A stretch of DNA of 64,000 bases from Bifidobacterium aerophilum (GCF_010667685.1 NZ_WHZW01000012.1:39744-103743), one strand, 5' to 3'. Counted from the first letter of the stretch, positions 26,592 through 36,463 are shown. The notes: generated by a model not told the origin, from the letters alone. Numbers and translations are program-made.

Positions 26592-27974
26592 ATGGAATAC
26601 ATGCCCGAATTCCTGCAGACCATCATCGTGTTCGTCCCGTTCTCCATCATGGGGCTGGCGTTGGTGACGCTGGTGTTCTTCTGGATCTACGATCACGTCC
26701 GTCCGCTGTTCGACAACCGTTTCGTGCGTGACCTTCCTGACGGCAAGTCCGACGGCAAGTCCGACGAGGAGTCCGATGCGCCGGCCACGGCGCGCGGGCG
26801 GAAGGACGGCGACATGTCCGTGGCGGACCGTCTGCGCGCATGGTGGCGCGATCTGCGACGTGGCCGTCAGCAGGGCGACGCGCAGACGGAGGACCTGGAC
26901 GAGACGACGGCGGCGTTGCTGGCGATGCTGCCGGACGCCACGGTCGTCGTGAACCGTCAGGACGAGGTGATCCGCGCGAATCCGGACGCGTATACGCTCG
27001 GCGTGGTCGGCGACGAGACGATCATCAGCGACGAGGTGCGGCAGGCCGTGCGGGCGGTGCGTGAGACGGGCGGATGCAAGCGGTTCGACCTGACGACGCA
27101 CACGTCGCAGCGCACGATCGCCGCCACCGACATCGGCGCGTTGGCCGACGGCGACGATGACGGCGGCTCGCTTCCCGCGGTGGCCGTGCAGGGCGTGGAC
27201 CGGCCGAACTGGCTGAAGATCACGGTCGGCAAGGTCGGCGATTTCGTCGTGGTGCTCATCAATGACGTGAGCGATTCGATCCGTTTCGCCGAAGTGCGCG
27301 ACTCCTTCATCACCAACGTGTCCGAGCAGTTGCTCAAGCCGTCCCGTGCTCTGGAACAGCTTGCGGATTCGCTGGCGAACGATGCGCTCGACGCCGAACA
27401 GGTGTCATGGCATGCGCATCAGGTGCGTTCCTCGTGCGAACGGCTCAACCATATGGTGTCCGATCTGATGCTGCTCATCAAGGCGCAGGAGCCGATCACG
27501 CCGTCCTCGGCGAACCGCCTGGTCGTCATGGAACAGGTGCGCCTGGCCTGCGAGCGGCTGCGCGCGCAAAGCGAACGTTTCGGCGTGTCCGTCAACATCA
27601 CCGGAGACGAGACGCTGACCGTGAACGGCGATGCCGAACAGGTCGACGCGGCCGTGGCGAAGCTGGTGCAGAACGCGTTGGTGTATTCGCCCGCCGGCGG
27701 CGTGGTGAACGTGGCCGTCACGAGATCCGACGACGGCGCGTATGCGGTGATCCGCGTGGTCGATCAGGGCGTCGGCATAGCCAAGGGCGAGCAATCGCGC
27801 ATTTTCGAACGGTTCTACCGCGGTGGTAACCAGACGGCCCGCTCGCGCAACGGCATCGGACTGGGATTGTCGATCGTCAAGCATGTGGCGCTGACGCATC
27901 ACGGCAACGTGGCGGTGTGGAGTGTGCCCGGCAGCGGCAGCACGTTCACGCTGTCCCTGCCGCTGGCACGGTGA
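26592..27974 (+). CDS. SenX3/PhoR-like sensor kinase lacking the phospho-acceptor His
   Basis: The 460-aa protein has one N-terminal membrane helix (about 8-32), a charged linker, a PAS-like region (about 105-225), a dimerisation helix and a complete HATPase domain (N box KLVQNALVYSP, G1 VVDQGVGIAK, F box IFERFYRG, G2 GIGLGLSIVKHV). In the H box, where kinases of this group read NVSHELKTP, this sequence reads NVSEQLLKP: the histidine is Glu (residue 245). It therefore should not autophosphorylate in the usual way. No response regulator gene is adjacent. A start at 26601 is also possible, as GGGAG lies ten bases before it. Confidence 0.85.
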   Translation: MEYMPEFLQTIIVFVPFSIMGLALVTLVFFWIYDHVRPLFDNRFVRDLPDGKSDGKSDEESDAPATARGRKDGDMSVADRLRAWWRDLRRGRQQGDAQTEDLDETTAALLAMLPDATVVVNRQDEVIRANPDAYTLGVVGDETIISDEVRQAVRAVRETGGCKRFDLTTHTSQRTIAATDIGALADGDDDGGSLPAVAVQGVDRPNWLKITVGKVGDFVVVLINDVSDSIRFAEVRDSFITNVSEQLLKPSRALEQLADSLANDALDAEQVSWHAHQVRSSCERLNHMVSDLMLLIKAQEPITPSSANRLVVMEQVRLACERLRAQSERFGVSVNITGDETLTVNGDAEQVDAAVAKLVQNALVYSPAGGVVNVAVTRSDDGAYAVIRVVDQGVGIAKGEQSRIFERFYRGGNQTARSRNGIGLGLSIVKHVALTHHGNVAVWSVPGSGSTFTLSLPLAR

Positions 27975-27981
27975 CGGGCGG

Positions 27982-28236
27982 CTATTCGCCCAGACGGCGG
28001 TAGTCCCAGCGGTCGAAATGCTCCCAGATGAGCATCATCACGCCGATGACCGTGCCGGCGGCGCATACGATCAGCACGCGCAGCACCGGCAGGCCGAGGA
28101 ACAGCAGGATGGAGCTGACGATCAGCGCCACGCACCATATCGCGGTGCCGATCAGGAACGTCTTGCGCAGGTCGACGCGCACCGGCTTGGGTGCGGGACG
28201 GCAGGCGTCCGGATTGACGATCGGGGCGAGTTTCAT
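27982..28236 (-). CDS. DUF2530 membrane protein
   Basis: This 84-aa protein fits the actinobacterial DUF2530 family: a short basic N terminus (MKLAPIVNPDACRP) and two hydrophobic helices (about 31-50 and 54-72), then WEHFDRWDYRRLGE. The ATG at 28236 is preferred; longer upstream frames look non-coding. It lies between the convergent kinase gene and serC. Function unknown. Confidence 0.75.
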   Translation of the reverse strand: MKLAPIVNPDACRPAPKPVRVDLRKTFLIGTAIWCVALIVSSILLFLGLPVLRVLIVCAAGTVIGVMMLIWEHFDRWDYRRLGE

Positions 28237-28268
28237 ACGGTGCACCTTACTCCGGGGATGATACGGGG

Positions 28269-29417
28269 TCAGTCGCCGAGTCGTTCGACGACGTAGTCGA
28301 CGCACTGCGTGAGCGCAGTCACGTCGGATGGCTCGACGGACGGGAACACGCCGATGCGCAGCTGGTTGCGGCCCAGTTTACGGTATCCGGACGTGTCCAC
28401 GATGCCGTTGTCGCGCAGCGCGGACACGACGCGGTTCGCGTCGATCGCGTCGTCGAGGTCGATCGTCACCACGGAGTGCGAGCGCGCACCGGGATCGGTC
28501 ACGAACGGATTTGCGTATGCGGAGCGTTCTGCCCAGTCGTACAGGATCGACGCGGACCGCGCGCAGCGGGCGCTCGCCCAGTCCAGACCGCCGTTGTCAT
28601 TGAGCCAGCGAACCTGATTCTCCAGCATGATCAGCGTGGCCACCGCCGGGGTGTTCAGCGTCTGGTCCTTGCGTGAATTGGCGACCGCCGAGGTCAGCGA
28701 CAGGAACGGCGGCACCCAGCGGCGTGCGCCGTCGAGTTTCGCGCCCTGCTCGACGCTCGCGGCGCGTTCGATGGCGGCCGGGGACAACACGGCGACCCAC
28801 AGGCCTCCGTCCGAGCCGAACGCCTTCTGCGGCGAGAAGTAGTAGGCGTCGGTCTGGGAGACATCCACAGGCAGCGCGCCGGCCGCCGACGTGCCGTCGA
28901 CCAGCGTGAGAGCGCCCTGCCCGAGACTGCCGGCGACGCGGCGCACGGGTGCGGCCACGCCGGTCGACGTCTCGTTGTGCGCCCAGCAGTAGGCATCCAC
29001 GCCGTCGACGTACTCGGGCAGGCGATAGGTACCGGGATCGCCTTCGAATATCACGGGCGATTCCAGGAAGGGGGCGCTGGCCGCCGAAGCGGCGAATTTC
29101 GCGCTGAACGAACCGTAGGTGCCGAATGCGGCGCGACGGGCGATCAGCGACGCGCACGCCATATCCCAGAATGCGCTGGCGCCGCCGTTGCCAAGCGCGA
29201 TCTCGTAGCCTTCAGGCAGACGGAAGAACGATGCCAGCCCCTCGCGGATCGACGCGACCACCTGTCTGACGGGCGTCTGACGGTGCGAGGTGCCCAGCAG
29301 CGTCGTCGCGCCGGCGGCGAGGGCGTCGACCTGCTCGCCGCGGATCTTGCTGGGGCCCGAGCCGAAGCGTCCGTCCTCGGGCAGCATGGATTGGGGAATG
29401 GCAATCGTGTTGGACAT
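28269..29417 (-). CDS. serC: Phosphoserine aminotransferase
   Basis: This 382-aa PLP enzyme converts 3-phosphohydroxypyruvate to phosphoserine in serine synthesis. It is of the actinobacterial SerC type: it begins with TIAIPQSMLPEDGRFGSGPSK (outline), has GNGGASAFWD for cofactor binding, VDGTSAAGA, and the PLP lysine in FSPQKAFGSDGG. The start at 29417 gives the family N terminus; the 35 extra codons to 29522 are unlikely. Monocistronic. Confidence 0.95.
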   Translation of the reverse strand: MSNTIAIPQSMLPEDGRFGSGPSKIRGEQVDALAAGATTLLGTSHRQTPVRQVVASIREGLASFFRLPEGYEIALGNGGASAFWDMACASLIARRAAFGTYGSFSAKFAASAASAPFLESPVIFEGDPGTYRLPEYVDGVDAYCWAHNETSTGVAAPVRRVAGSLGQGALTLVDGTSAAGALPVDVSQTDAYYFSPQKAFGSDGGLWVAVLSPAAIERAASVEQGAKLDGARRWVPPFLSLTSAVANSRKDQTLNTPAVATLIMLENQVRWLNDNGGLDWASARCARSASILYDWAERSAYANPFVTDPGARSHSVVTIDLDDAIDANRVVSALRDNGIVDTSGYRKLGRNQLRIGVFPSVEPSDVTALTQCVDYVVERLGD

Positions 29418-29631
29418 GGCCACCAGACTAGCCGCCTTCGCGGCCGGCCGGGCGGACGGTCCGTTTGGCGGAACCTGAAGAGGTCGGCGGATGATCGCCG
29501 GTTCGCGCAATGACCGAGCCATGATGTAAAGTTCATGGCTGTGACGGAAGCGTGATGTTGTTCACCTATGATCCGTTGTGATTGATAATTCGGTGAGACA
29601 TCGGCAAATCCCGGCAAGGAGCGATACGAAT

Positions 29632-30621
29632 ATGAGGCATGGAGCGCACAAGACGCACAAGGCGGCGCCGCAGTACCTGCAGTTGGCCCAGTCGCTGTTC
29701 GCATCCAGCCGAGGCTCCCATTCCACGCGCAATGTCCGGGCCGTGCAGCTCGCCAACGGCGGTGCGGTGCTGGGCCTTGATCAGGCCGTCGCGGACAAGC
29801 TCAACGAAATCGCGCCGCAGACCCGTCGTTCCATTCGTGAGGCGGCCCGCGCGGCGGAGCGCCACTCGACGTTCATGGCTTCCGCGTCGTTGGCCGCGTT
29901 GGTCGGCACGGCCGCCGGCGCCATCGCGATCGCCAATCCGAACGCGCTCGAACTGGCCGACGACGATCCGGCGACCACGACCACGCAGTTCAAACCGGTC
30001 ACCGTCGGCGATACCACCGCATCGGCGTCCCGTTCGCAAAGCCGTACGCCGCTGAGCGAAATCGCGTCCTCGACCACCGTGTCCGAGGACGGTTCGTCCC
30101 AGCAGACGGCGAACGAGGGTGACTGGCAGCTGAACGACGATTCCGCGTCGATGGACGTCAACAGCATGTCGCGTTCCGTGGCGAACAATCCCGTCGTCGC
30201 ATCGCTGATGGATATCGACTATGATCAGCTGCCCTCCGGCTTTGATCCGAATCACGCCACCGGCGAAAACGGCGGCAACGCCTATCCGGACGGCCAGTGC
30301 ACCTGGTACGCCTACAACCGCCGCACCGAGCTCGGTCTGCCGGTCGGTTCGTATTTCGGCAACGGCGGCGACTGGGCCGATTCCGCACGCACGTTCGGCT
30401 ACTGGGTCGATTCGACGGCCCGTCACGTCGGCGACATCGTCGTGTTCCGTGCCGGACAGCTCAACGCCGATCCCAACTATGGCCATGTGGCGATCGTGGA
30501 GAAGATCAACGCGGACGGTTCGATCGAGATCTCCGAATCTAACGCGAAGGGCCTTGGCGTGATCTCGACGCGCACGATCAGCGCGTCCGATGCGGCCCAG
30601 CTGCAGTTCATCCACTACTGA
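29632..30621 (+). CDS. Secreted CHAP-domain cell-wall hydrolase
   Basis: This 329-aa protein has a long N-terminal region with one hydrophobic segment (about 85-107, ASLAALVGTAAGAIAIA), acting as signal or anchor, a Ser/Thr/Asp-rich linker and a C-terminal CHAP domain (about 215-329). The catalytic Cys is in GQCTWYAYNRR and the His in YGHVAIVEKIN. CHAP domains cleave peptidoglycan amide or peptide bonds. The ATG at 29632 follows AAGGA by 11 bases. It leads a run of three wall-hydrolase genes in one direction, each with its own leader. Confidence 0.88.
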   Translation: MRHGAHKTHKAAPQYLQLAQSLFASSRGSHSTRNVRAVQLANGGAVLGLDQAVADKLNEIAPQTRRSIREAARAAERHSTFMASASLAALVGTAAGAIAIANPNALELADDDPATTTTQFKPVTVGDTTASASRSQSRTPLSEIASSTTVSEDGSSQQTANEGDWQLNDDSASMDVNSMSRSVANNPVVASLMDIDYDQLPSGFDPNHATGENGGNAYPDGQCTWYAYNRRTELGLPVGSYFGNGGDWADSARTFGYWVDSTARHVGDIVVFRAGQLNADPNYGHVAIVEKINADGSIEISESNAKGLGVISTRTISASDAAQLQFIHY

Positions 30622-30792
30622 GCCGATTACTGAGCCGGCTGTAGGCTGCCGCCACCGGGCGTTCGTCGCTGACGGCGAATTGTGCTTCATGTCCGATCAT
30701 CGGACTTCTACGGCGTGTCGCCATAGATAACAGTGGTATCGTCTTTGTTTCGTCGTATCTTCGGAACCGGCACATGGTAGTGTCTGGGAACT

Positions 30793-31566
30793 ATGAGCTT
30801 GAATAAGACGATCGCCTCCATGCTTGCAACCGCCGTTTCGGCCGTTGCCGTCCTCTCCTTCGCCGCGCCTTCCGCATACGCCAACATCAACGGCGAGATC
30901 ACCGGTACCGCCGTCACGTCCTCGCGTTCGTTCCCGTCGTACACCGTCGTACGTCAGGACCTGACCGTCGAGGCCACGTCCACCGATGCCGAGGACGGTG
31001 CCGATTGGGGCAGCACCGAGTCGTTGGATGTGCCGCATACCAAGTCCCAGGCGCAGAAGGACCAGGAAGAGGCCGAAGCCCGGGCCAAGGCCGCCGCCGA
31101 GGAAGCCGCCCAGGCCCAAGCCCAGGCGCAGGCCGAAGCCGAGCAGCAGGCGCAGGCGGCCAGCCGCAGTGCGGAGCGTACTTCGCAATCGTCCACGACC
31201 ACCACGCCGACCACGTCCGGCACCACGGAAGTGTCCGGCAACGCAGGAAGCGCGATCGCCGCGGCCTATGCCCTGATCGGCCAGTCCATGGACTGCACCG
31301 CGCTGGTGAGCGCCGCACTGGCCGCCGGCGGCATCAATTTCCACGGCTGGCCGGAGGAATACGCGCAGCTTGGCAAGCAGGTCACCGACCCGCAGCCTGG
31401 TGACATCCTGATCTACCGTTACACCGGCGGCTGGAACGGCGGCGTCCACTGGGATCACGTCGCGCTGTACGTCGGCAACGGACAGGCGATCCACGGTGGC
31501 TGGAACGGCTCGACCGTCGCCCTGGCCGGCATGATGGAGCCCGATCTCATCATCCGCGTGTTCTGA
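30793..31566 (+). CDS. Secreted NlpC/P60-type cell-wall hydrolase, paralog 1
   Basis: This 257-aa protein has a signal peptide (1-31, ending SAYA), an N-terminal module with SRSFPSY, RQDLTVEATST and NVPHT-like residues (about 40-85) shared with the next gene, an Ala/Gln/Glu helical linker (about 90-125), a Ser/Thr hinge and an NlpC/P60-like domain (about 150-257). The catalytic Cys is in MDCTALVSAAL and the His in WDHVALYVGNG, with a further His in AIHGGW. The domain is divergent and lacks the usual YxWGG entry motif. It probably trims peptidoglycan stem peptides during division. Confidence 0.85.
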   Translation: MSLNKTIASMLATAVSAVAVLSFAAPSAYANINGEITGTAVTSSRSFPSYTVVRQDLTVEATSTDAEDGADWGSTESLDVPHTKSQAQKDQEEAEARAKAAAEEAAQAQAQAQAEAEQQAQAASRSAERTSQSSTTTTPTTSGTTEVSGNAGSAIAAAYALIGQSMDCTALVSAALAAGGINFHGWPEEYAQLGKQVTDPQPGDILIYRYTGGWNGGVHWDHVALYVGNGQAIHGGWNGSTVALAGMMEPDLIIRVF

Positions 31567-31608
31567 CGGGTTCGTTTCCGGATCCGTTTCGATCGCGCTC
31601 ATGCCTCA

Positions 31609-31638
31609 CGGGTTCCCGCAATCGGGGACCCGTTTTTC
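31609..31638 (+). terminator. Terminator after NlpC/P60 paralog 1
   Basis: CGGGTTCCC and GGGGACCCG flank a short loop, followed by TTTTT. Confidence 0.8.
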
Positions 31639-31704
31639 GTCGTTTTCGTTATTCTCGCCATTTTTCGCGTGATGCGCCGTGTTCGCTTGTCGGGTGTTTT
31701 TCGA

Positions 31705-31734
31705 ATGATCCGTATCACTTGGGCATGATCCGTA
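31705..31734 (+). repeat. Direct repeat ATGATCCGTA upstream of NlpC/P60 paralog 2
   Basis: ATGATCCGTA occurs at 31705-31714 and 31725-31734, exactly 20 bases apart (two helical turns), just before the gene at 31751. A related ATGATCCGT lies at 29568-29576 ahead of the CHAP gene. Confidence 0.4.
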
Positions 31735-31750
31735 GTATGGTCGGGCAGTA

Positions 31751-32530
31751 ATGAAAAGCACACGTACCGTATCAATGTTGGCCGCTGTCGCGGCCGTTGC
31801 CTGCATGACGACCTTTGCGGTCGTCCCGGCCGCCCAAGCGGCCGATCAGGCGGGGACCGTCACGTCCTCGCGCTCGTTCCCGTCGTACTCGGTCGCTCGT
31901 AAGGACCTGACCGTCGAAGCCACGTCCACGTCGGCCGAAGCCGACTCGAACTGGGGTTCCACCGAAAACCTCAACGTTCCTCATACCCAGTCCCAGGCCG
32001 AGAAGGACGCGGCCGCCGCCGAAAAGGCCGCTCAGGAACAGGCCGCCCGCGAGCAGGCCGAAGCCGCCGCCGCGGCGAGCCGTTCCGCCGAACGCCAGAC
32101 GTTGAGCCAATCCTCCGACTCTGATTCCTCCGCATCCTCTGATTCGACGTCTTCCGGCACGACCATCAGCGCGCCCGCGGCCAACGCCAGCGCCGATGCG
32201 CTCGTCGCCTACGCCACCCAGTTCGTGGGCTACCCCTATGTCTCCGGCGGCAATACGCCGAACGGCTGGGACTGCTCCGGCTTCGTCCAGTATGTCTTCG
32301 CGCAGTTCGGCATCAGCCTGCCCCGCACGTCCGGTGAGCAGGCAACGGTCGGCACCGCGGTGGCCAGCATCGCGGACGCCAAGCCCGGCGACATTCTCGC
32401 CAACGGCACCCATGCCGCCATCTACATCGGCAACGGCCTGGTCATCAATGCGATGAACCCGGTGCAGGGCACGCAGATCTGCGGTCTGAGCGTGTTCTAC
32501 AGCAGCTACTCCATCCGTCGCGTTCTCTGA
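31751..32530 (+). CDS. Secreted NlpC/P60 cell-wall hydrolase, paralog 2
   Basis: This 259-aa protein has a signal peptide (1-30, ending AAQAAD), the same N-terminal module as the previous gene (SRSFPSYSVARKDLTVEATS, then NVPHTQSQAEKD), an Ala/Glu/Gln coiled linker, a Ser-rich hinge and a canonical NlpC/P60 domain (about 150-259). Catalytic Cys is in WDCSGFVQYVF and His in THAAIYIGNG, with the typical YPYVSGG entry. It is a D,L-endopeptidase candidate. The two genes arose by duplication with stronger divergence in the catalytic half. Confidence 0.92.
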   Translation: MKSTRTVSMLAAVAAVACMTTFAVVPAAQAADQAGTVTSSRSFPSYSVARKDLTVEATSTSAEADSNWGSTENLNVPHTQSQAEKDAAAAEKAAQEQAAREQAEAAAAASRSAERQTLSQSSDSDSSASSDSTSSGTTISAPAANASADALVAYATQFVGYPYVSGGNTPNGWDCSGFVQYVFAQFGISLPRTSGEQATVGTAVASIADAKPGDILANGTHAAIYIGNGLVINAMNPVQGTQICGLSVFYSSYSIRRVL

Positions 32531-32610
32531 CGGCGGGTTCTTGGCCGACAGGCCGGTACGGTGCCATGGCCGACGGGCGATAGAGCTTTCGACAATGCCA
32601 TGAAACGACA

Positions 32611-32641
32611 CGGCGTCGATACCGATACGGTATCGACGCCG
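32611..32641. repeat. 13-bp perfect inverted repeat
   Basis: CGGCGTCGATACC and GGTATCGACGCCG flank the loop GATAC. There is no T-run, so it may be an operator or weak terminator between the NlpC/P60 gene and the universal stress gene. The rest of 32531-32777 shows only a likely -10 (TATTGT near 32724). Confidence 0.5.
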
Positions 32642-32777
32642 TCGTCGTATACGGGCGCCTCTCGAGAAGGTGACGCGCGTTTTTTCCGCGTGGGAAAACA
32701 CGCCATTCACGACCGAAACGGGTATTGTAAGTAAATGAACGGCGCATGGTCGCGCCGAGCACCGTAAGGAGGTCGTC

Positions 32778-33815
32778 ATGATCAACGACAAGGCCATTCT
32801 CGTAGGCGTCGACGGTTCGCACGCCAGCTACAAGGCCACATGGTGGGCCGCGAACTATGCCAAGCATGCCGGACTCACGCTGCAGATCGTCTGCGCATAC
32901 TCCCTGCCCAGCTACGCGGCGGTATCGTTCGACGCCACGTACACCGCGATGGGCGACGACAACGCCGCGCATTCCGATGCGCAGGAGATCCTGTCCAAGG
33001 CCAAGGCCATCGCCGACGAGCAGGGCGTGGAGGCCGCCACGCTGATCGTCACCGGTGACCCGGCTTCCGTGTTCGTCGAACTGTCGCGCAACTACAATCT
33101 GATCGTCATCGGCAACCGCGGCAAGGGCGGTCTGGCCGAGCGGCTCCTCGGCACCACGTCGTCGTCGTTGCCGGCGTACGCGTACTGCCCGATCGTCGTC
33201 GTGCCGTACACCGACGACGACGGCAACCTCATGCACCTGAACAACACGATCACCAAGGTTGCGGTCGGCTCCGACGAATCCAAGTGGGGCCTGAAGGCGC
33301 TCGAGATCGCCGCCGCGTTCGCCGACACCTGGGGCGCCGAACTCGACGTGATCTCCGCGGTGCCGAAGATTCAGGGCATCGACGGTGAGGAAGGCGTGAT
33401 CGAATCCTACAAGGAGGATCTCGACGTGCGCCTGAAGCCGATCGTGGAAGCGCATCCGGGGCTCAAGGTCAACAAGCAGGTCGTGCCCGGCTCGGCCGTG
33501 AACGCGCTGACCAAGGCCAGCTGGAACCATGACGTCGTCGTCGTGGGCTCGCGCGGTCGCGGCGGATTCACCGGCCTGCTGCTCGGCTCGACCAGTCAGG
33601 GTCTGCTTCAGCATGCCGTGACGCCGGTGTATGTGGTGCCGCGCAAGTACGTCGAGGCCGCCGAAAGCCGTCTCGACACGGTGCCGAGCTCGCCGGCCGA
33701 GGTGCCGACGAAGTCGCTGGACGAGATCAGCGGCGTCGAGGAGATCGCGGTGCCGACCGCCGAACCGGAGGTCGCGGCCAAGATCGACGCGAAGATCGAC
33801 CCGGATCGGCAGTAG
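32778..33815 (+). CDS. Universal stress protein, two UspA domains
   Basis: This 345-aa cytosolic protein contains two UspA folds (about 5-148 and 158-297). The first shows ILVGVDGSHAS and the ATP-binding signature GNRGKGGLAERLLGTTSSSL (outline); the second shows VAVGSDESKWG and GSRGRGGFTGLLLGSTSQ. An acidic tail of about 45 residues follows. AAGGAGG precedes the ATG by seven bases. Such tandem proteins respond to starvation and acid or oxygen stress; the signal is unknown. Confidence 0.93.
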   Translation: MINDKAILVGVDGSHASYKATWWAANYAKHAGLTLQIVCAYSLPSYAAVSFDATYTAMGDDNAAHSDAQEILSKAKAIADEQGVEAATLIVTGDPASVFVELSRNYNLIVIGNRGKGGLAERLLGTTSSSLPAYAYCPIVVVPYTDDDGNLMHLNNTITKVAVGSDESKWGLKALEIAAAFADTWGAELDVISAVPKIQGIDGEEGVIESYKEDLDVRLKPIVEAHPGLKVNKQVVPGSAVNALTKASWNHDVVVVGSRGRGGFTGLLLGSTSQGLLQHAVTPVYVVPRKYVEAAESRLDTVPSSPAEVPTKSLDEISGVEEIAVPTAEPEVAAKIDAKIDPDRQ

Positions 33816-33861
33816 CGCGGTTCGGCCGTGGTCTGCTGAGGTTCGGTAGAGCGAATAGACG

Positions 33862-34115
33862 ATTGCCCGGATGTGTTGCGCTGGTATTGTCTCAGCGCAA
33901 CACATCCGGGCAATTTCGATTAATTTCTGAACATATATTGCGCCAAGTCTCTGTTGGTTGGTGCAATGTCTCTGTTGGTGCAACTATTCCGGGAAATCTG
34001 GGTTGATCGCCGGAAATGGTTGCGTTGGGCATCTGTGAATGCAACTATTTCGGGAAATTTTAATTGGTTTCCGGGATTTGTTGCGCTGGGATAGCGTCAG
34101 TGCAACAAATCCCGG
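33862..34115. repeat. Array of three related long palindromes
   Basis: Palindrome 1: a perfect 22-bp stem (33862-33883 with 33893-33914), 9-base loop. Palindrome 2: degenerate (34010-34026 with about 34039-34053). Palindrome 3: 18 bp with one G-T pair (34071-34088 with 34098-34115), 9-base loop. All share a (C)CCGG-A-T-TTGCGCTG core. They fill the gap between two convergent genes, so one may terminate transcription, but the repetition is unexplained. Confidence 0.7.
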
Positions 34116-34129
34116 AACCGCGGCCGAAT

Positions 34130-34543
34130 CTAACGGCGCACCGTCACGTTCATGCGCACGGGGGTCTCCTGCACATAGGTGTGCTTGACCGTGCAGCCCT
34201 TGTCGATGTGACGCGTGACGCGCTCCTTGAGCTTCTCGGCGTCCTCGTCGGACAGGTTCGCGTCCGTCGCGTCCACGACCACCTGCTCATCGAACGACGT
34301 AAACGCGTCGCCTTCCGGATCATACTGGCCGTCGACCACGATGCGCGCGCCCTTGCCTTCGCCGAGCGTGTGCTCGATCGCGAACTGGCTCGACAGCGCC
34401 GCGCATCCGGCCAGCGCGATCTTCACCAGGTCGCCGGGCGTGAACACGCCCTTGCCCTTGCCGAACTTGATGTGCGCGCCGTCATCGCTGAACGCGTCCC
34501 ACGAACCGTCCTTGTTGCGCTCGACCCACAGTCGCTTGCCCAT
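34130..34543 (-). CDS. OsmC/Ohr-family peroxide-resistance protein
   Basis: This 137-aa protein belongs to the OsmC superfamily, thiol peroxidases that reduce organic hydroperoxides. The two redox cysteines are in ALAGCAALSSQ and DKGCTVKHT. The order and spacing fit the OsmC-like group rather than Ohr proper. An excellent AAGGAGG lies before the ATG at 34543. Useful for an anaerobe meeting oxygen; the true substrate is not known. Confidence 0.9.
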   Translation of the reverse strand: MGKRLWVERNKDGSWDAFSDDGAHIKFGKGKGVFTPGDLVKIALAGCAALSSQFAIEHTLGEGKGARIVVDGQYDPEGDAFTSFDEQVVVDATDANLSDEDAEKLKERVTRHIDKGCTVKHTYVQETPVRMNVTVRR

Positions 34544-34889
34544 AATTCCTCCTTGGAATCCATGCCGTCCGCGCGTCGCGCCGATCGCGTCGCGTCGTCA
34601 TCATCCAATCTAGCCCACCCGCGCCGTGCCCCGGTCCGCCATGCGCATAATATGGCCGAATCAGCGCTCCCGGTGCCGAGCCCCGCCTCCTTGTCGGTGC
34701 GTTTCCTGGGAAAGCCTCACAACACGGCCTGTTTGCGAGACTTTCCCCGGAAGGGCGGATGGCTTCTCCGGGCGATCTCTCCCGAAAGCCGCCGCTAGCG
34801 AGACAATCCTAGGAAAGTACCTCATAGCGGAGGGAGGGGAGAACGATGGCTCGCGCCGATATCCTGCCGCGCACGCTATGCTGGATGGC

Positions 34890-35762
<873 letters not shown>

Positions 35763-35803
35763 CCGTACACTTGTCCCCAGTCCTAACCCAAGGAGTGAGT
35801 GAA

Positions 35804-36463
35804 ATGGAGCATGACAGTAGCCGCAGTGGCTATCACGAACCCGAGCCCGGAATCGCCGGGCTTGAGAGCGAGGAGGATTGGGGTGACGATTTCCCCAAGA
35901 CCTTCTCGGTGAACCTGATCTGGGCCGAAGCGCACGACAAGGAAGGTCGCGACGGCGCCATCGGTTTCCAGGGCGGCATGCCGTGGCATCTTGCCGAGGA
36001 TATGAAGCATTTCAAGGAGCTGACCGTCTCGCATCCGGTGATCATGGGCCGCAAGACCTGGGAGTCGCTGGACCCGAAGTACCGTCCGCTGCCGAACCGC
36101 GACAACATCGTCGTCTCGCACGACGCGCAGTATCGCGCGCTCGGCGCCACCGTCGCGGAAAGCCTCGACGACGCGATGGACTATGCGCGTCAGGAGGCGA
36201 TCCCGGACGACGGCATGGACCGCAGCGAGATCTGGGTGATCGGCGGCGCGCAGCTGTTCCGCGAAGCGCTGCCGCTGGCGTCGAAGGCGTACGTGACGCT
36301 GCTCAAGGCGTCCGTCGACGCCGACGCGTACGCGCCCAACGTGCACGACCTGGTCGACCTCGGCCTGTGGCGTGTCGCAGACGAAAGCCGTTGGATGAAG
36401 CCCGCCAAGCCGGAAAACGGCATCGAGGCGTACCGTTTCGTCACCTACGAGAAGACCCGCTGA
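35804..36463 (+). CDS. dfrA: Dihydrofolate reductase
   Basis: This 219-aa enzyme regenerates tetrahydrofolate consumed by thymidylate synthase. An extra N-terminal tail of about 38 residues, acidic and not conserved, precedes the fold (SVNLIWAEAH). Motifs include GGMPWHLAEDMKHFKELT (outline), VIMGRKTWESL, NIVVSHD and the NADPH glycine pair in VIGGAQLFREAL. AAGGAG lies nine bases before the ATG. Cotranscribed with thyA. Confidence 0.95.
   Translation: MEHDSSRSGYHEPEPGIAGLESEEDWGDDFPKTFSVNLIWAEAHDKEGRDGAIGFQGGMPWHLAEDMKHFKELTVSHPVIMGRKTWESLDPKYRPLPNRDNIVVSHDAQYRALGATVAESLDDAMDYARQEAIPDDGMDRSEIWVIGGAQLFREALPLASKAYVTLLKASVDADAYAPNVHDLVDLGLWRVADESRWMKPAKPENGIEAYRFVTYEKTR

Noticed and set aside
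30622..30792. Possible c-di-AMP (ydaO) riboswitch before the NlpC/P60 gene
   Set aside because: Such riboswitches often precede wall hydrolases, but the conserved core sequences are not visible here.
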